56,943 nucleotides of DNA from Halorubrum sp. 48-1-W (GCF_003287355.1 NZ_QMIM01000030.1:1-56943); one strand, 5' to 3'; positions 1 through 8,859 are shown, counted from the stretch's first letter. Translations and numbers: made by a program. Notes: generated by a model not told the origin, from the sequence alone.

Positions 1-36
1 CGACAGAACAGGTGACTCAAGTCAGGTTAGCTGACG

Positions 37-1398
37 ATGCTTTGTGAGGTACTGAGTTTAGCAGAGGCTTACGCGCGAGAACTGAGAGAGGAGGTGGAAG
101 ATGAGCCTGCTTCACTGAGAGAGAGGGTAATCCGGTGGTACCGGGCTAAATACTATGTTCAGCTGATAAATTATTGGTTGATGGATACTGCTCCGGAGGC
201 GTCGTCCTACACTGAAACCCTGTTTCTTGATCCAGAATTCAGTGCGCAGTATCCGGTGATCGACCCCGATCTTGGAGTGAAATTGATTCGTGATGATTCT
301 CTGGAGGGCTTTCAAAGACGGAACGCTGTTCATCGATATCTTCGCACGTTGGTAAAGACCGAGAACAGTCTCCTGTATAGGGATCTGCAGAACAACACCA
401 GCACAGACGGAATGTATCGATACAAGATCGAGGAAGATAATCGGCTCATTCACGTCTTGTTTTCGGATATGGATCGAGTTGAAAACTTAGATATATACAA
501 GCCGGTCGGTGATGCCGTCCGGGATATAATTGTAGACCAGCGCAGGCAGGAATTCGACGAGTACAATGATCAACGGCTAACTGATACGAGAATCTCAGAC
601 GACCATATTTTTCGAAATCCGGTGTTCATCGGCATCCAGTTTTTCGACGTGCTGGTGAAAGAGGCGTTCCATCAGAAGGTTTCGTGGCATGTGTGGCTCT
701 CTTACTATGAGACGTTCACACGAGAGATCTGCCGGAACTACGAAATAACGGAGTACAGTGACCCAGATGCTTCAGTGCCAAACGACTACTCTCGGCTCCT
801 GAACGAGATGGTCGGGAATATGTGTGACTGGATGCGGATGATGCAGACAGAGGTGGTCTCACGAACCAGCGATACCGAAGCTTGTGATGTGCGACTGCAC
901 GCACCTGAAGAGGCAACGACGTCCGCCGCCCGGACCTCGACAAATAAAGACAAGAGTTCAGTTTCTAGTGAAACCGCCAGTACCGAGGACGAAACGGGTG
1001 ATACGGACGAATTTGAAAAGTACCTCACTATTCGGGGCTCATACACTGGGCGTGATTCTGCCAGCATCCCCAAGATGACCGGAATCATCTTGGTATCGTG
1101 CAACGAGGAGATACTGACCACCAGCGAAATCCCGGATCGGTTCAAACGAGACATTACGGAGAGAATCCTCCTGACCGGGGTCGAACTCCGAAACCATGGT
1201 GAGGGGTCGTTTCCGTGGGAATACAGTGAGCTGGTGCTCGCAAATCTTGAAGAGCGGCTCACGGGTAGACGAGCGAACTCACAGTATGCGGAGCAGTTAC
1301 AAGATGTCTATGCGGACATCCGAGACGAGGTATTCATCGAAGAGGATGTCGGCGTGGATTTCGTCGACAGGTTAGACGAGCTGATTGGATATCCCTAA
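37..1398 (+). CDS. hypothetical acidic protein, 453 aa
   Basis: I do not recognise this protein. It begins with ATG near the window edge and runs 453 residues. It has no signal peptide or membrane segment, so it is probably cytoplasmic. The first 280 residues are rich in Tyr, Arg, Glu and Asp and look like an all-helical globular domain. A Ser/Thr/Glu-rich linker follows at about residues 295-330, and then a second domain of about 120 residues. It is convergent with the minus-strand gene that ends at 1450, and 51 bp separate them. No function can be assigned. Confidence 0.7.
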   Translation: MLCEVLSLAEAYARELREEVEDEPASLRERVIRWYRAKYYVQLINYWLMDTAPEASSYTETLFLDPEFSAQYPVIDPDLGVKLIRDDSLEGFQRRNAVHRYLRTLVKTENSLLYRDLQNNTSTDGMYRYKIEEDNRLIHVLFSDMDRVENLDIYKPVGDAVRDIIVDQRRQEFDEYNDQRLTDTRISDDHIFRNPVFIGIQFFDVLVKEAFHQKVSWHVWLSYYETFTREICRNYEITEYSDPDASVPNDYSRLLNEMVGNMCDWMRMMQTEVVSRTSDTEACDVRLHAPEEATTSAARTSTNKDKSSVSSETASTEDETGDTDEFEKYLTIRGSYTGRDSASIPKMTGIILVSCNEEILTTSEIPDRFKRDITERILLTGVELRNHGEGSFPWEYSELVLANLEERLTGRRANSQYAEQLQDVYADIRDEVFIEEDVGVDFVDRLDELIGYP

Positions 1399-1449
1399 CC
1401 ACATTGGAGGCTACTTTCCGATCGCATCTATCAGCGTCAAAACGTGAAT

Positions 1450-2451
1450 TCACGCCGGCGGGAGGTAGACGCTCTGCTCGCCGGCGATTTCCTCTAGGTT
1501 ATTCCGATGACGGTGGCTGAAGTAGCACTCGTAGCTACAGTATCCACAGATTGCGCCGGTATCGTATTCAGCGACGTATGGACCGCGGCAGGTTCGGCAG
1601 ACGTTCGTCCCGCACTCGGTACAGGCGGCGTCCTCAAGATCGGCAGGACTCGGTCCCTCGTACTCGACGTTGAGCCCCTCGTTTTGCGGTGTCGTTTCGG
1701 GCCAGATTCCGTGGGTCCTCCAGAATTCACGGACGCGAGCGAGACTGTGGCGCACCGTCTTTCGCACGGTGACGTGGTCGGCGTCACGACCGCTGTCGTC
1801 CCAGCCGTCGGCCGTCCAGAACTCCCCGAACTGTGCGCCACGATGTAGCCCGTTCCAGCCGACGCCGACGATGTCGGCTGGTGGCTCGTCGGTGAGTGTC
1901 GGTCTGGTCAGCTGTCGAATGGCGTCGAGTTGCTTGGGGGGACTCCCGCCGAGGATATGGACGCGTCGACGTCTCCATTCAGCCGGGTCTGAAAACTCGT
2001 GCGCTAGCCGGTCGGCGTAGCCACGCGAATATCCGAGCACGAGGTCCTCGGGAATCTCTTCGATCACTGCTTGGCACTTCGGGACGACGATGAGCTCTGC
2101 CTCGGGGTGGCTACCCTGAATCCCGCGTACAGCGGCGACGTGGTCGTCGACGTCATCGTGTTCGTAGATGTCGCCGATGACACCGACCCGTGGCTCGTGC
2201 TGGAAGAAGCGATCGACGAATCGGTCTAGGTCGGGATTGCGGAAGTCGTTGTCGAGCATACCGACGGGGAGACTGAGGTTCTGATATTGGGTCTCCTGAT
2301 ACCCGTAGTCCTCCCGAAAGCCGGGAAGGAAGCCTAGGGTCAACGCGTCGGCGACGAACGGGGCTCGGTGAAGGAACGCTATATGGTCTGCTTGTCTGGC
2401 GACGGCGATTTCGCTAGCTGTGCCGGTGTTCGAACTCAAATCGAGGGACAT
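1450..2451 (-). CDS. DUF6610 family protein with C-terminal zinc finger
   Basis: The 333-residue protein matches in style the haloarchaeal DUF6610 family, which I know from plasmids and genomic islands. Its middle part alternates hydrophobic strands and helices (VGVIGDIY, AELIVVPKC, VHILGGSPP, ADIVGVGWNG). This resembles a TIM-barrel of the tRNA-guanine transglycosylase type, but that is inference. The C-terminal 70 residues contain paired cysteines (CTEC, CRTC, CGYC) followed by a Cys and several His, a likely zinc finger. It is the last gene of a minus-strand group of four. A 12-bp inverted repeat lies upstream at 2524-2565. The function is unknown. Confidence 0.75.
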   Translation of the reverse strand: MSLDLSSNTGTASEIAVARQADHIAFLHRAPFVADALTLGFLPGFREDYGYQETQYQNLSLPVGMLDNDFRNPDLDRFVDRFFQHEPRVGVIGDIYEHDDVDDHVAAVRGIQGSHPEAELIVVPKCQAVIEEIPEDLVLGYSRGYADRLAHEFSDPAEWRRRRVHILGGSPPKQLDAIRQLTRPTLTDEPPADIVGVGWNGLHRGAQFGEFWTADGWDDSGRDADHVTVRKTVRHSLARVREFWRTHGIWPETTPQNEGLNVEYEGPSPADLEDAACTECGTNVCRTCRGPYVAEYDTGAICGYCSYECYFSHRHRNNLEEIAGEQSVYLPPA

Positions 2452-2523
2452 GACTAGGTTTGCGAGGCCGCTGCTGGCCGCCCCGCGCCCATTCAGGGGA
2501 TCGAAAAACCAGACTGCTCTATA

Positions 2524-2565
2524 TTAACCAACAATCGGTGATGTGGCTCGCAAATTGTTGGTTAA
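2524..2565. promoter_or_regulatory. 12-bp inverted repeat between two cassette genes
   Basis: The left arm ttaaccaacaat (2524-2535) and the right arm attgttggttaa (2554-2565) are perfectly complementary around an 18-bp spacer. The repeat lies about 75 bp upstream of the DUF6610 start and just past the end of the preceding gene. It could be an operator for the DUF6610 gene or a transcript-end hairpin for the gene before it. Palindrome and position are seen; the role is inference. Confidence 0.5.
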
Positions 2566-2574
2566 GATGGGTGC

Positions 2575-2796
2575 TTACTCCGCGTCCTCACGCAACTCTT
2601 CAGCCTTCCACTTGAGCCGTCGTAGAATCTGTGTCCGGCTCTGGTGGGTGTTCTCGTAGGCAACGCACGCTCGCAGCGTCTCCATGTCGTTGATCGTCGC
2701 GATGCCGGCGTTGATGAGTCGCGTGTTCGGTGGGTCGAGACGCTGTTCAGGGGACAGTTCGCTTGAATCTGGATCGTGCTCTCTTGTATCGCTCAC
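2575..2796 (-). CDS. small conserved haloarchaeal protein, 73 aa
   Basis: This is a small, charged, soluble protein whose core (about residues 20-70) carries RLINAGIATINDMETLRACV followed by a basic helix. I do not know a function. The chosen start is the GTG at 2796, giving MSDTREHD. A TTG at 2829 would add 11 residues and sit 17 bp after the upstream gene. It lies third in the minus-strand cassette between the DUF7389 and DUF6610 genes, so it is probably co-transcribed with them. The helical, Arg-rich C-terminus could bind nucleic acid or a partner protein, but nothing shows this directly. Confidence 0.6.
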   Translation of the reverse strand: MSDTREHDPDSSELSPEQRLDPPNTRLINAGIATINDMETLRACVAYENTHQSRTQILRRLKWKAEELREDAE

Positions 2797-2846
2797 TCCT
2801 AGTCGCCTCCATGCTTCCTGAGGCGACAAAAAACAGCACCTGCCCG

Positions 2847-3122
2847 CTACTCGTCGTCTCCCGGTTGGATCTGGCGAGCGTCCTCGGCGAGGTCGTGGAT
2901 GTACTCCCGAAGCGTCTCCATGTCCTCGCGAGCGTCTTCGAGCGTCTTGCCTTTCGCTTTCGCGATCACCTCGTCCTGGTCTCGAGTCCCGGTCCCCCGT
3001 TTGAGTTTCACCGTGAGGGAGACGCCAACGTCGCTTCGCTCGACGTACTCGGTCGATGTCTGTCGCTTGTTGTTCTGTGGCGATTCAGCGTTCGTGCGTG
3101 ACTGCTGCGAGTGTTCTGTCAT
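2847..3122 (-). CDS. DUF7389 family protein
   Basis: The 91-residue protein has the hallmark of the small haloarchaeal DUF7389 family: a central strand segment (TEYVERSDVGVSLTVKLKRG), then TRDQDEVIAKAKGKT and a helical tail with an acidic end. The ATG at 3122 is preferred over an upstream in-frame start at 3194, because the longer form would overlap the DUF6166 gene and the extra residues are not acidic. The family is uncharacterised. It often sits beside DUF6166 and DUF6610 genes in haloarchaeal islands, as it does here. Confidence 0.7.
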   Translation of the reverse strand: MTEHSQQSRTNAESPQNNKRQTSTEYVERSDVGVSLTVKLKRGTGTRDQDEVIAKAKGKTLEDAREDMETLREYIHDLAEDARQIQPGDDE

Positions 3123-3144
3123 GAATTGCTCTCTGTAACCGATT

Positions 3145-3546
3145 TCAGATAGACGGTGCGACTGCTTCGTCGACTGTCTCGCGAAGGGCTGCATCTATCT
3201 CCCGCTCGGTAAGCCGCCAGCAGCCGTCGGCTCCTGTACACTCCAACTGGCTCACGACCTCGGTCTTGAAGGACATGTACTCCGCGAGGGCGACGTCCTC
3301 GTCGTCAGTGTAGTCGAGCAGGAGCGCGAGGGCGAGTTGCGCCGGCCCACTCCCACCATATCCCCATTCGAAGCCCGAAGGACTGTGACTCGCCAGCTCC
3401 AGACTCCGCTCTGGCGTGAGCTGTTCTTGATCCGATTGCTTCTCGACGATGGCGCGGCCTCGACGACGGTAACCAACGTAGATGACGTCGGGATCAGTCG
3501 AAGTCCGTGACTGTACGTGTGAGCGTGGGTCGCTGATTCCACTCAT
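3145..3546 (-). CDS. DUF6166 domain-containing protein
   Basis: The 133-residue protein has the recognisable DUF6166 core: a YVGYRRRGRAIV strand near residue 25, LTPERSLELASHSPSGFEWG at about residues 43-62, then YGGSGPAQLALALLLD. The domain is found in bacteria, phages and archaea on mobile DNA and has no assigned activity. Here it is the first gene of a minus-strand cassette. Its ATG at 3546 is followed 22 bp after its stop by the DUF7389 gene. No cysteine cluster, membrane segment or signal is present. Confidence 0.75.
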   Translation of the reverse strand: MSGISDPRSHVQSRTSTDPDVIYVGYRRRGRAIVEKQSDQEQLTPERSLELASHSPSGFEWGYGGSGPAQLALALLLDYTDDEDVALAEYMSFKTEVVSQLECTGADGCWRLTEREIDAALRETVDEAVAPSI

Positions 3547-3668
3547 AGGTTGGTTCGCGGGAGGCTTGTTCGATCACCCCCGCACCCCTCTCGGGGGTAC
3601 ATAAACAGGACGGGGCTGCGTTCGGCAACGTATTTGACAGTTCCAACGTACTATCCAGGTATATCGGG

Positions 3669-3980
3669 ATGGCTGTACTGGACGATCTCTCAGGGTTCGA
3701 GTTCGAGGACGTGATAGAGGACGTCTTTCGCAATCTCGGCTACGAGAACGAACAAACGGTGGTTCACTCCGAAGAATTTGTCACGGATGACGGCGTTCAC
3801 ATCAACCAAGTCGAATGCCTCTGGTCACTGTTGAACCCGTGGCTGGCGAAATTCCGGGGCCTCTCCAAACCAGGATTGGAACAGTCCGGACGAACCTATA
3901 GGTTCGTCCGGACGTTGAATCTTGCCGGAGCATCGCTGTACGGCCTTCTTGATTGCTTCGTCGTCAACGTGTTTCGCTGA
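3669..3980 (+). pseudogene. chimeric remnant: Mrr-type nuclease N-terminus joined to IS1595 transposase C-terminus
   Basis: The first 29 residues (MAVLDDLSGFEFEDVIEDVF and the next nine) read like the N-terminus of haloarchaeal Mrr-type restriction endonucleases. From about residue 30 the sequence switches to the end of an IS1595-family (ISXO2-like) transposase, with HINQVECLWSLLNPWLAKF and FVRTLN. The nuclease catalytic core and most of the transposase are absent. The in-frame join at about 3756 looks like a deletion after insertion into the nuclease gene. The open frame is 103 residues, so a short chimeric peptide could be made, but I treat it as a remnant. Confidence 0.65.
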
Positions 3981-4084
3981 GTTATGCAAGAGCCTTCTCA
4001 AACAATACAACACGCGATCATCCACCAAGACTTTGTATTTCTCTGATAAGGATTGTTTAATCGAGCAGATTTGAATAACCAAGG

Positions 4085-4810
4085 GTGACTACGATTTTCC
4101 GCGTCAAATTTACTACAACTCCGATAGGACGAATCGCTGACATTCAGCAGGCTACCTCAAATATTCGAAGTATTGCACTGGACAACGCGTTCTATATTGA
4201 GGATGGAACATGGTTTGAATCACTCACGATCGCCGCAGCGGGTGAACTCAACTCTACGGACATTGCGGACATTTCTGGAATCGAGCTGTTTGACGAACAG
4301 GAGGTTCCAAGTGGCCCGACCGATGTCAATATTCGTCGATACACGGTACTCGCAACCGAACCATACCCATTCATTCTTGGCGTAGTTCTCAGACAGGAAG
4401 CTATTCCCAACCGAATAGTCTTACAAAACGGCCGGTTTGAGGTCGTTGTAACAGTACGGGAGTGGGAAGTAGTCCAGTTGCTGGCAGAACAGATCGGTGA
4501 GCAGTTCGGCACGTTCGATCTGGAGAGCGTTACCGAAGTTGATCGAAGTGGAGAGCCGCTCGACAGCGGTCGGCTTTCGGAGGTGCTTGTATCAAAACTC
4601 ACTGACGACCAGCTTGTAGTGCTCGAAACAGCTTACGAACTTGGTTACTTTGAGGTTCCAAGAGAGGCTACAGCGAGTGATATCGCGGACGCACTCGATA
4701 TCGCAGATTCGACCGTGAGTGAGCGCCTCCGCGTGGCTCAGCGAAATCTTTTCGAGCTTATTTATGGCGCGCGGAGCGCCGATGGCGTGAACGAACTCGG
4801 AGAAATGTAG
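4085..4810 (+). CDS. BAT-type HTH transcriptional regulator
   Basis: This 241-residue protein is a bacterio-opsin-activator-like regulator. An N-terminal alpha/beta sensor-like domain of about 165 residues is followed by an HTH_10 domain at about 170-230 (LTDDQLVVLETAYELGYF, then DIADALDIADSTVSERL as the helix-turn-helix). The start is a GTG at 4085 with no obvious Shine-Dalgarno. It is a DNA-binding cytoplasmic protein. The importer operon starts 94 bp downstream on the same strand, so local control of that operon is the simplest guess. No ligand-binding motif is evident. Confidence 0.8.
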   Translation: MTTIFRVKFTTTPIGRIADIQQATSNIRSIALDNAFYIEDGTWFESLTIAAAGELNSTDIADISGIELFDEQEVPSGPTDVNIRRYTVLATEPYPFILGVVLRQEAIPNRIVLQNGRFEVVVTVREWEVVQLLAEQIGEQFGTFDLESVTEVDRSGEPLDSGRLSEVLVSKLTDDQLVVLETAYELGYFEVPREATASDIADALDIADSTVSERLRVAQRNLFELIYGARSADGVNELGEM

Positions 4811-4904
4811 ATCGGAGAAGGATCCGCCCGTCTTCCCGGTTGGGTACTTAAAGAATGAGACTCTTCGACCCGGTTCGGGAATAGTACCATGACAGAACAG
4901 TCAT

Positions 4905-6872
4905 ATGAGTGCTAATGTCATGGATGATAATGACACCTTGGACGTGGTTGAGGGGGTGCTTGGGGAGGGAACCTCGCGCCGGCGAATGCTCACCGTACTC
5001 GGAACGGCGGGCGCAACGGCGTTGGCGGGATGTAACGCGCTGACCAGAGACAACGAAAGTGGCGGTGGGTCAGGTGGCGGTGGGTCAGGTGGCAGTGGGT
5101 CAGGAGACGGGCGCACAATGGAGACCCAATTCTGGAACGATTGGCCGCTCGAGTCGAAGAACAACGATAACGTTCCTCTTGAATACGCGGCAGTTGAGGG
5201 ACAACAGCTCGATCAGGTGCGTATCTCGTTCGGGAGCGACGACACGCCGTGGATGCGTGAGCACGCACTGATGATCCAGTCGAGCTTCGAGGAGATCGGT
5301 ATCCCCACAACGCTGGAATCGGTCCCAGTGAATGTCCTATACGACGAACACTGGCCAGTCGATACTGGTCACATAGATCCAGTAACAATGAACGTTCACG
5401 GGCCGGATCCACAGCGCGGACTTGACCCGAACCCATTCTTGATGCGCATGCACCCCGAAACCGGGGGGAACTACTACAACTACTGGAATGAGGAAATTAC
5501 GGAGTTGCTCAATGAAGAGACAGAAGAGGTTGCGGATGCCGACCGACGGGCCGAGCTCGTCCACGAGATCCAGTCGCTCGCGAGCGAGGATGCGTACATA
5601 ATCTCTGTCGGATTCCCAGATGTGATCACGGCCGCTGATACGAGTAACTGGAGTGGCTACGTCCCGACACCGGGCAACGGAACGACCCAAGATTCGTTCA
5701 TTTGGAGCCAAGTTAACCTCCAGCCTGAGACCGACGAGGGCGTCTGGGTCAAAGGTGTGACCAACTCAATGAACGGAACGAACATCGCGTGGGGAACTGG
5801 AGGCCCGGAAGAGAAGCGGCTCCTCAACATCTACGACGGGCTCGCAGATGCGACCCCACAGCTTGAGATCGCACCTGCGCTAGCGACCGATTGGGAGGCG
5901 GTCGACGAGACCACTGTTGAGATGGAACTGCGTGATGGCGTGGAGTGGCACGACGGTGAGCCATTCGGGCCGGAGGACGTGAAATTCACTGTTGAGCTCT
6001 ACCAAGAGTACAACGCGACCTCACAAGGACCGTTCTACACTCCCATCGACAGCGTCGAGGTGCTCTCGGAGTCCGGTGGAGGGAGCGTCCGGTTCAACCT
6101 GTCTAGTCCGGATGCACCCTTCTTGACACAGCGAATCGTCCGGAGCGTCATCCTGCCGGAACACCGGTGGGCAGATGTCGATAACCCGAGTCAGCATAGC
6201 CCTGACCCGCCGATCGGAACGGGGCCGTTCAAATTCGTCGACTGGGATTCTGGGACGCGCTTCGAGGTCGAGAAGCACGAGAGTCACTGGATGTGGGACG
6301 AGGACGTGCGTAACGACCTACTCGGTGACGAGTTCTTCGAACCGGGCGACGGGATCGAGGGGATCGTGTGGTCCAACGTCGGGAACGTTGACGCACTCAT
6401 CGGCGCACTCCAGCAGGGTGACATCGACGCCGTTGGGACGACGCTGTCCAACGACCAGGCGGAACGCGCGGCTGAAACTGATGGAATTGAAAAACAGACC
6501 GCGGATAATTTTGCGGTGCTTGACGTTCACCTGAACCACATTGTTCCGCTAATCCGAGACAAGGAGGTCCGCCGTGCGATCTCCCATTCTGTCGACAAAG
6601 AGGGTTTCTTTGAGGGCGTGCTCGGCGGCCGGGGTACGGTTGCGGAAGCACAAAACCTGATCTCGCCGCTGATGGAGCCATGGCACAACCCGGACGCTCC
6701 TGGATATGCCTTCGACCGGGATGAGGCCCAGTCGATCCTGCAGCGGGCGGGCTACACAACCCAAAACGGAACACTCGCGTGGCCCAGCGGTGATGCCTGG
6801 GATGCGTTCGTCGAGCGCGTCGAGGATGGGCATGCCGGCCGCGAGGAACTAGACCAGCCTGACTTCTCATAA
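4905..6872 (+). CDS. ABC importer substrate-binding lipoprotein (SBP family 5), apparent circular permutation
   Basis: This is the solute-binding component of a peptide/nickel-type ABC importer, 655 residues. A Tat motif (RRRM at 25-28) and a lipobox (LAGC, Cys43) show export and lipid anchoring outside the cell, followed by a Gly/Ser linker (51-69). The order is unusual. Residues 104-270 (DQVRISFGSDD, then LVHEIQSLASEDAYIISVGF) look like the usual C-terminal third of the family. The normal N-terminal start (RLLNIYDGLADATPQLEIAP, then LRDGVEWHDGEPFGPEDVKF) follows from about residue 280. The chain ends after RDEAQSILQRAGY, where the family usually continues into the C-terminal third. The ligand is unknown. 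Confidence 0.85.
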   Translation: MSANVMDDNDTLDVVEGVLGEGTSRRRMLTVLGTAGATALAGCNALTRDNESGGGSGGGGSGGSGSGDGRTMETQFWNDWPLESKNNDNVPLEYAAVEGQQLDQVRISFGSDDTPWMREHALMIQSSFEEIGIPTTLESVPVNVLYDEHWPVDTGHIDPVTMNVHGPDPQRGLDPNPFLMRMHPETGGNYYNYWNEEITELLNEETEEVADADRRAELVHEIQSLASEDAYIISVGFPDVITAADTSNWSGYVPTPGNGTTQDSFIWSQVNLQPETDEGVWVKGVTNSMNGTNIAWGTGGPEEKRLLNIYDGLADATPQLEIAPALATDWEAVDETTVEMELRDGVEWHDGEPFGPEDVKFTVELYQEYNATSQGPFYTPIDSVEVLSESGGGSVRFNLSSPDAPFLTQRIVRSVILPEHRWADVDNPSQHSPDPPIGTGPFKFVDWDSGTRFEVEKHESHWMWDEDVRNDLLGDEFFEPGDGIEGIVWSNVGNVDALIGALQQGDIDAVGTTLSNDQAERAAETDGIEKQTADNFAVLDVHLNHIVPLIRDKEVRRAISHSVDKEGFFEGVLGGRGTVAEAQNLISPLMEPWHNPDAPGYAFDRDEAQSILQRAGYTTQNGTLAWPSGDAWDAFVERVEDGHAGREELDQPDFS

Positions 6873-6955
6873 TGTCGGGGACACGTTCGTACCTATTATC
6901 CCGGTGGGGGGCTGTACGGCGAGACAAATTGTGACACAGGTATAATCTCACACCT

Positions 6956-7942
6956 ATGAACTTCAGACGATTTTTGATCAAACGTATCGCTATCTCGATA
7001 GTGCTGACAGTTGTGGCTGTCTCGATAATTTTCCTGACCATGCGGCTGCTCCCAGGCGATCCGTTCGGCTCTCTGGTCGCTAGTGGCGATCTCAACACGG
7101 AGCAGCTTGAAGCGGTCCGCGCACAGTACGGACTGGACCAGCCACTGTGGGTCCAGTACGTCCAGTATCTTGGCAACATCTTGACGTTCAACTTCGGCTT
7201 TTCGATCACACAGGGACGGCCCGTCTGGGATATCCTGTTCCCGCAACTTGTGGCTACGCTCGTGTTGCTGGTTCCGGCACTGATCGTCACTGCGATCGTG
7301 TCCACAATTCTCGGGATGTACGCTGGCTGGAACCGCGGTTCGACCTTCGAGAAGTCGAGCATTGTTGTGACCACTTTCTTCCGGTCCACCCCAATCTTCA
7401 TTACTGGGATATTCTTCCTGATAATCTTCGCATATCAGCTGAGCTGGTTCCCTGCGTTCGGAATTCGGAGCCCGACGGCTAACCCCGACGGATTCTTCGA
7501 GTTATATCTCTCGTGGGACTTCGCGAAGCACTACTTCTTGCCCTTCGCAACGTCGGTGTTATTCTACAGTGGGGACTTTCTGCTACTGTCGCGCAATAGT
7601 ATCGTGGAGCGGAAGGGAGCGGCCTACCTCAAGCTTCACGCAGCAAAAGGGCTCAACGAGGCAGAACAGCTTGCTCGTGCCGGCCGGAACTCGATGCTTC
7701 CCGTTGTGACGTACTTCGCGCTCCGGATGGGGATGCTGTTCCAGGGGGTAATTACATTAGAGGTGGTGTTCGCCTGGCCGGGCATCGGCCGTGGGCTCGT
7801 CACCGCGATCCAACAACAGGACTATCCGACCGTACAGGCGGCGGTGTTCATTATGGCGTTAGCTGTGATCGTAATGAACCTGCTTGCGGACGTTGTGTAC
7901 GCTCGGATCGATCCGACCGTCAGTGTGGGTGATAACGTATGA
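6956..7942 (+). CDS. dppB: ABC transporter permease, DppB type
   Basis: This is a 328-residue inner-membrane permease. It starts with RRFLIKRIAISIVLTVVAVS as the first helix and has five further hydrophobic segments. The DppB signature LRMGMLFQGVITLEVVFAWP and the cytoplasmic EAA-type loop (ARAGRNSMLPVV) are present and contact the ATPase. Together with DppC it forms the pore for the ligand delivered by the preceding lipoprotein. The gene begins 83 bp after the binding protein and overlaps the next gene by 4 bp (ATGA), so translation is probably coupled. Confidence 0.9.
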   Translation: MNFRRFLIKRIAISIVLTVVAVSIIFLTMRLLPGDPFGSLVASGDLNTEQLEAVRAQYGLDQPLWVQYVQYLGNILTFNFGFSITQGRPVWDILFPQLVATLVLLVPALIVTAIVSTILGMYAGWNRGSTFEKSSIVVTTFFRSTPIFITGIFFLIIFAYQLSWFPAFGIRSPTANPDGFFELYLSWDFAKHYFLPFATSVLFYSGDFLLLSRNSIVERKGAAYLKLHAAKGLNEAEQLARAGRNSMLPVVTYFALRMGMLFQGVITLEVVFAWPGIGRGLVTAIQQQDYPTVQAAVFIMALAVIVMNLLADVVYARIDPTVSVGDNV

Positions 7943-8859
7943 GCGTCACGAACCGCGAGGTGGCCCTTGAAAAAGTCTCAGAGCTCCACAATCGGGTCAG
8001 ATACACCCTTGGGGTTGTCCTTAGCGACCCGTGGGCGCGGATAGGACTGTTTGTCCTCTCCACGTTCTTTTTCCTCGGGATCTTCGGCCCTTATCTCGCC
8101 CCGCACGACCCGATCCAGTACACGGTTACAGACGAAACGGGTAGCACCCTGCGTACGGGTGCCCCGTCGACGACCGCCCCGTTGGGGACTACAGCGTTCG
8201 GCAAGGACGTGTTGAGCCAGTTCCTCGCCGGCGCAAGGCCGACGTTTATTGTCGGCATTTTCGGCGGGCTAGGGACTGGCGTCATCGGCTTCCTCGTTGG
8301 CCTCACAAGTGGATACTTCGGCGGACGTGTCGACGAGGCGCTGATGCGGTTCACCGATCTTACGTTCGCACTGCCGCTCCTCCCCATGGCGCTTCTGATC
8401 CTTACGTTCGTAACGCCGAGCATCTATCTCATCGCGCTGGTCATCACGGCATTCCTCTGGAAGATGCCTGCGCGGGTGATCCGCTCGGAGGTGCTGTCCG
8501 TGAAAGAGCGAACGTTCGTCAGGTCCGCTCGCGCTGTTGGCGCGGGCCACGGACGAACAATGTTCCTCCACGTGGCCCCGAACGTACTCGCGGTTGGCTT
8601 CCTCTACACGGCCTACGCAGTCGCATGGTCGATCGCGGTCCAGGCATCGCTTGCGTTCCTTGGATTTGGGGATCCAACAATGACCAGCTGGGGACGTATG
8701 CTCAGACAGGTCTTCGAGTCCGGTAGCATCCGCGTTGCCTACTGGTGGGTGCTTCCGCCCGCGATCGGTATCGCGGCGGTGACGACGTCCGTGTTCCTTG
8801 TCGGCCGGTCACTCGAAGAAGTGATCAACCCCGAACTCCGTGAGGAGGGATCCGAATGA
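7939..8859 (+). CDS. dppC: ABC transporter permease, DppC type
   Basis: This is a 306-residue permease of the DppC family. The short N-terminal region leads to a first helix (GLFVLSTFFFLGIFGPYLAP). The typical DppC periplasmic segment (PLGTTAFGKDVLSQFLAGAR) follows, then the EAA loop (RSARAVGAGHGRTMFLHVAP). It pairs with DppB to make the channel. It overlaps dppB by 4 bp at its start and the ATPase gene by 4 bp at its end, which shows one operon. Length and motifs are normal. Confidence 0.9.
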   Translation: MSVTNREVALEKVSELHNRVRYTLGVVLSDPWARIGLFVLSTFFFLGIFGPYLAPHDPIQYTVTDETGSTLRTGAPSTTAPLGTTAFGKDVLSQFLAGARPTFIVGIFGGLGTGVIGFLVGLTSGYFGGRVDEALMRFTDLTFALPLLPMALLILTFVTPSIYLIALVITAFLWKMPARVIRSEVLSVKERTFVRSARAVGAGHGRTMFLHVAPNVLAVGFLYTAYAVAWSIAVQASLAFLGFGDPTMTSWGRMLRQVFESGSIRVAYWWVLPPAIGIAAVTTSVFLVGRSLEEVINPELREEGSE

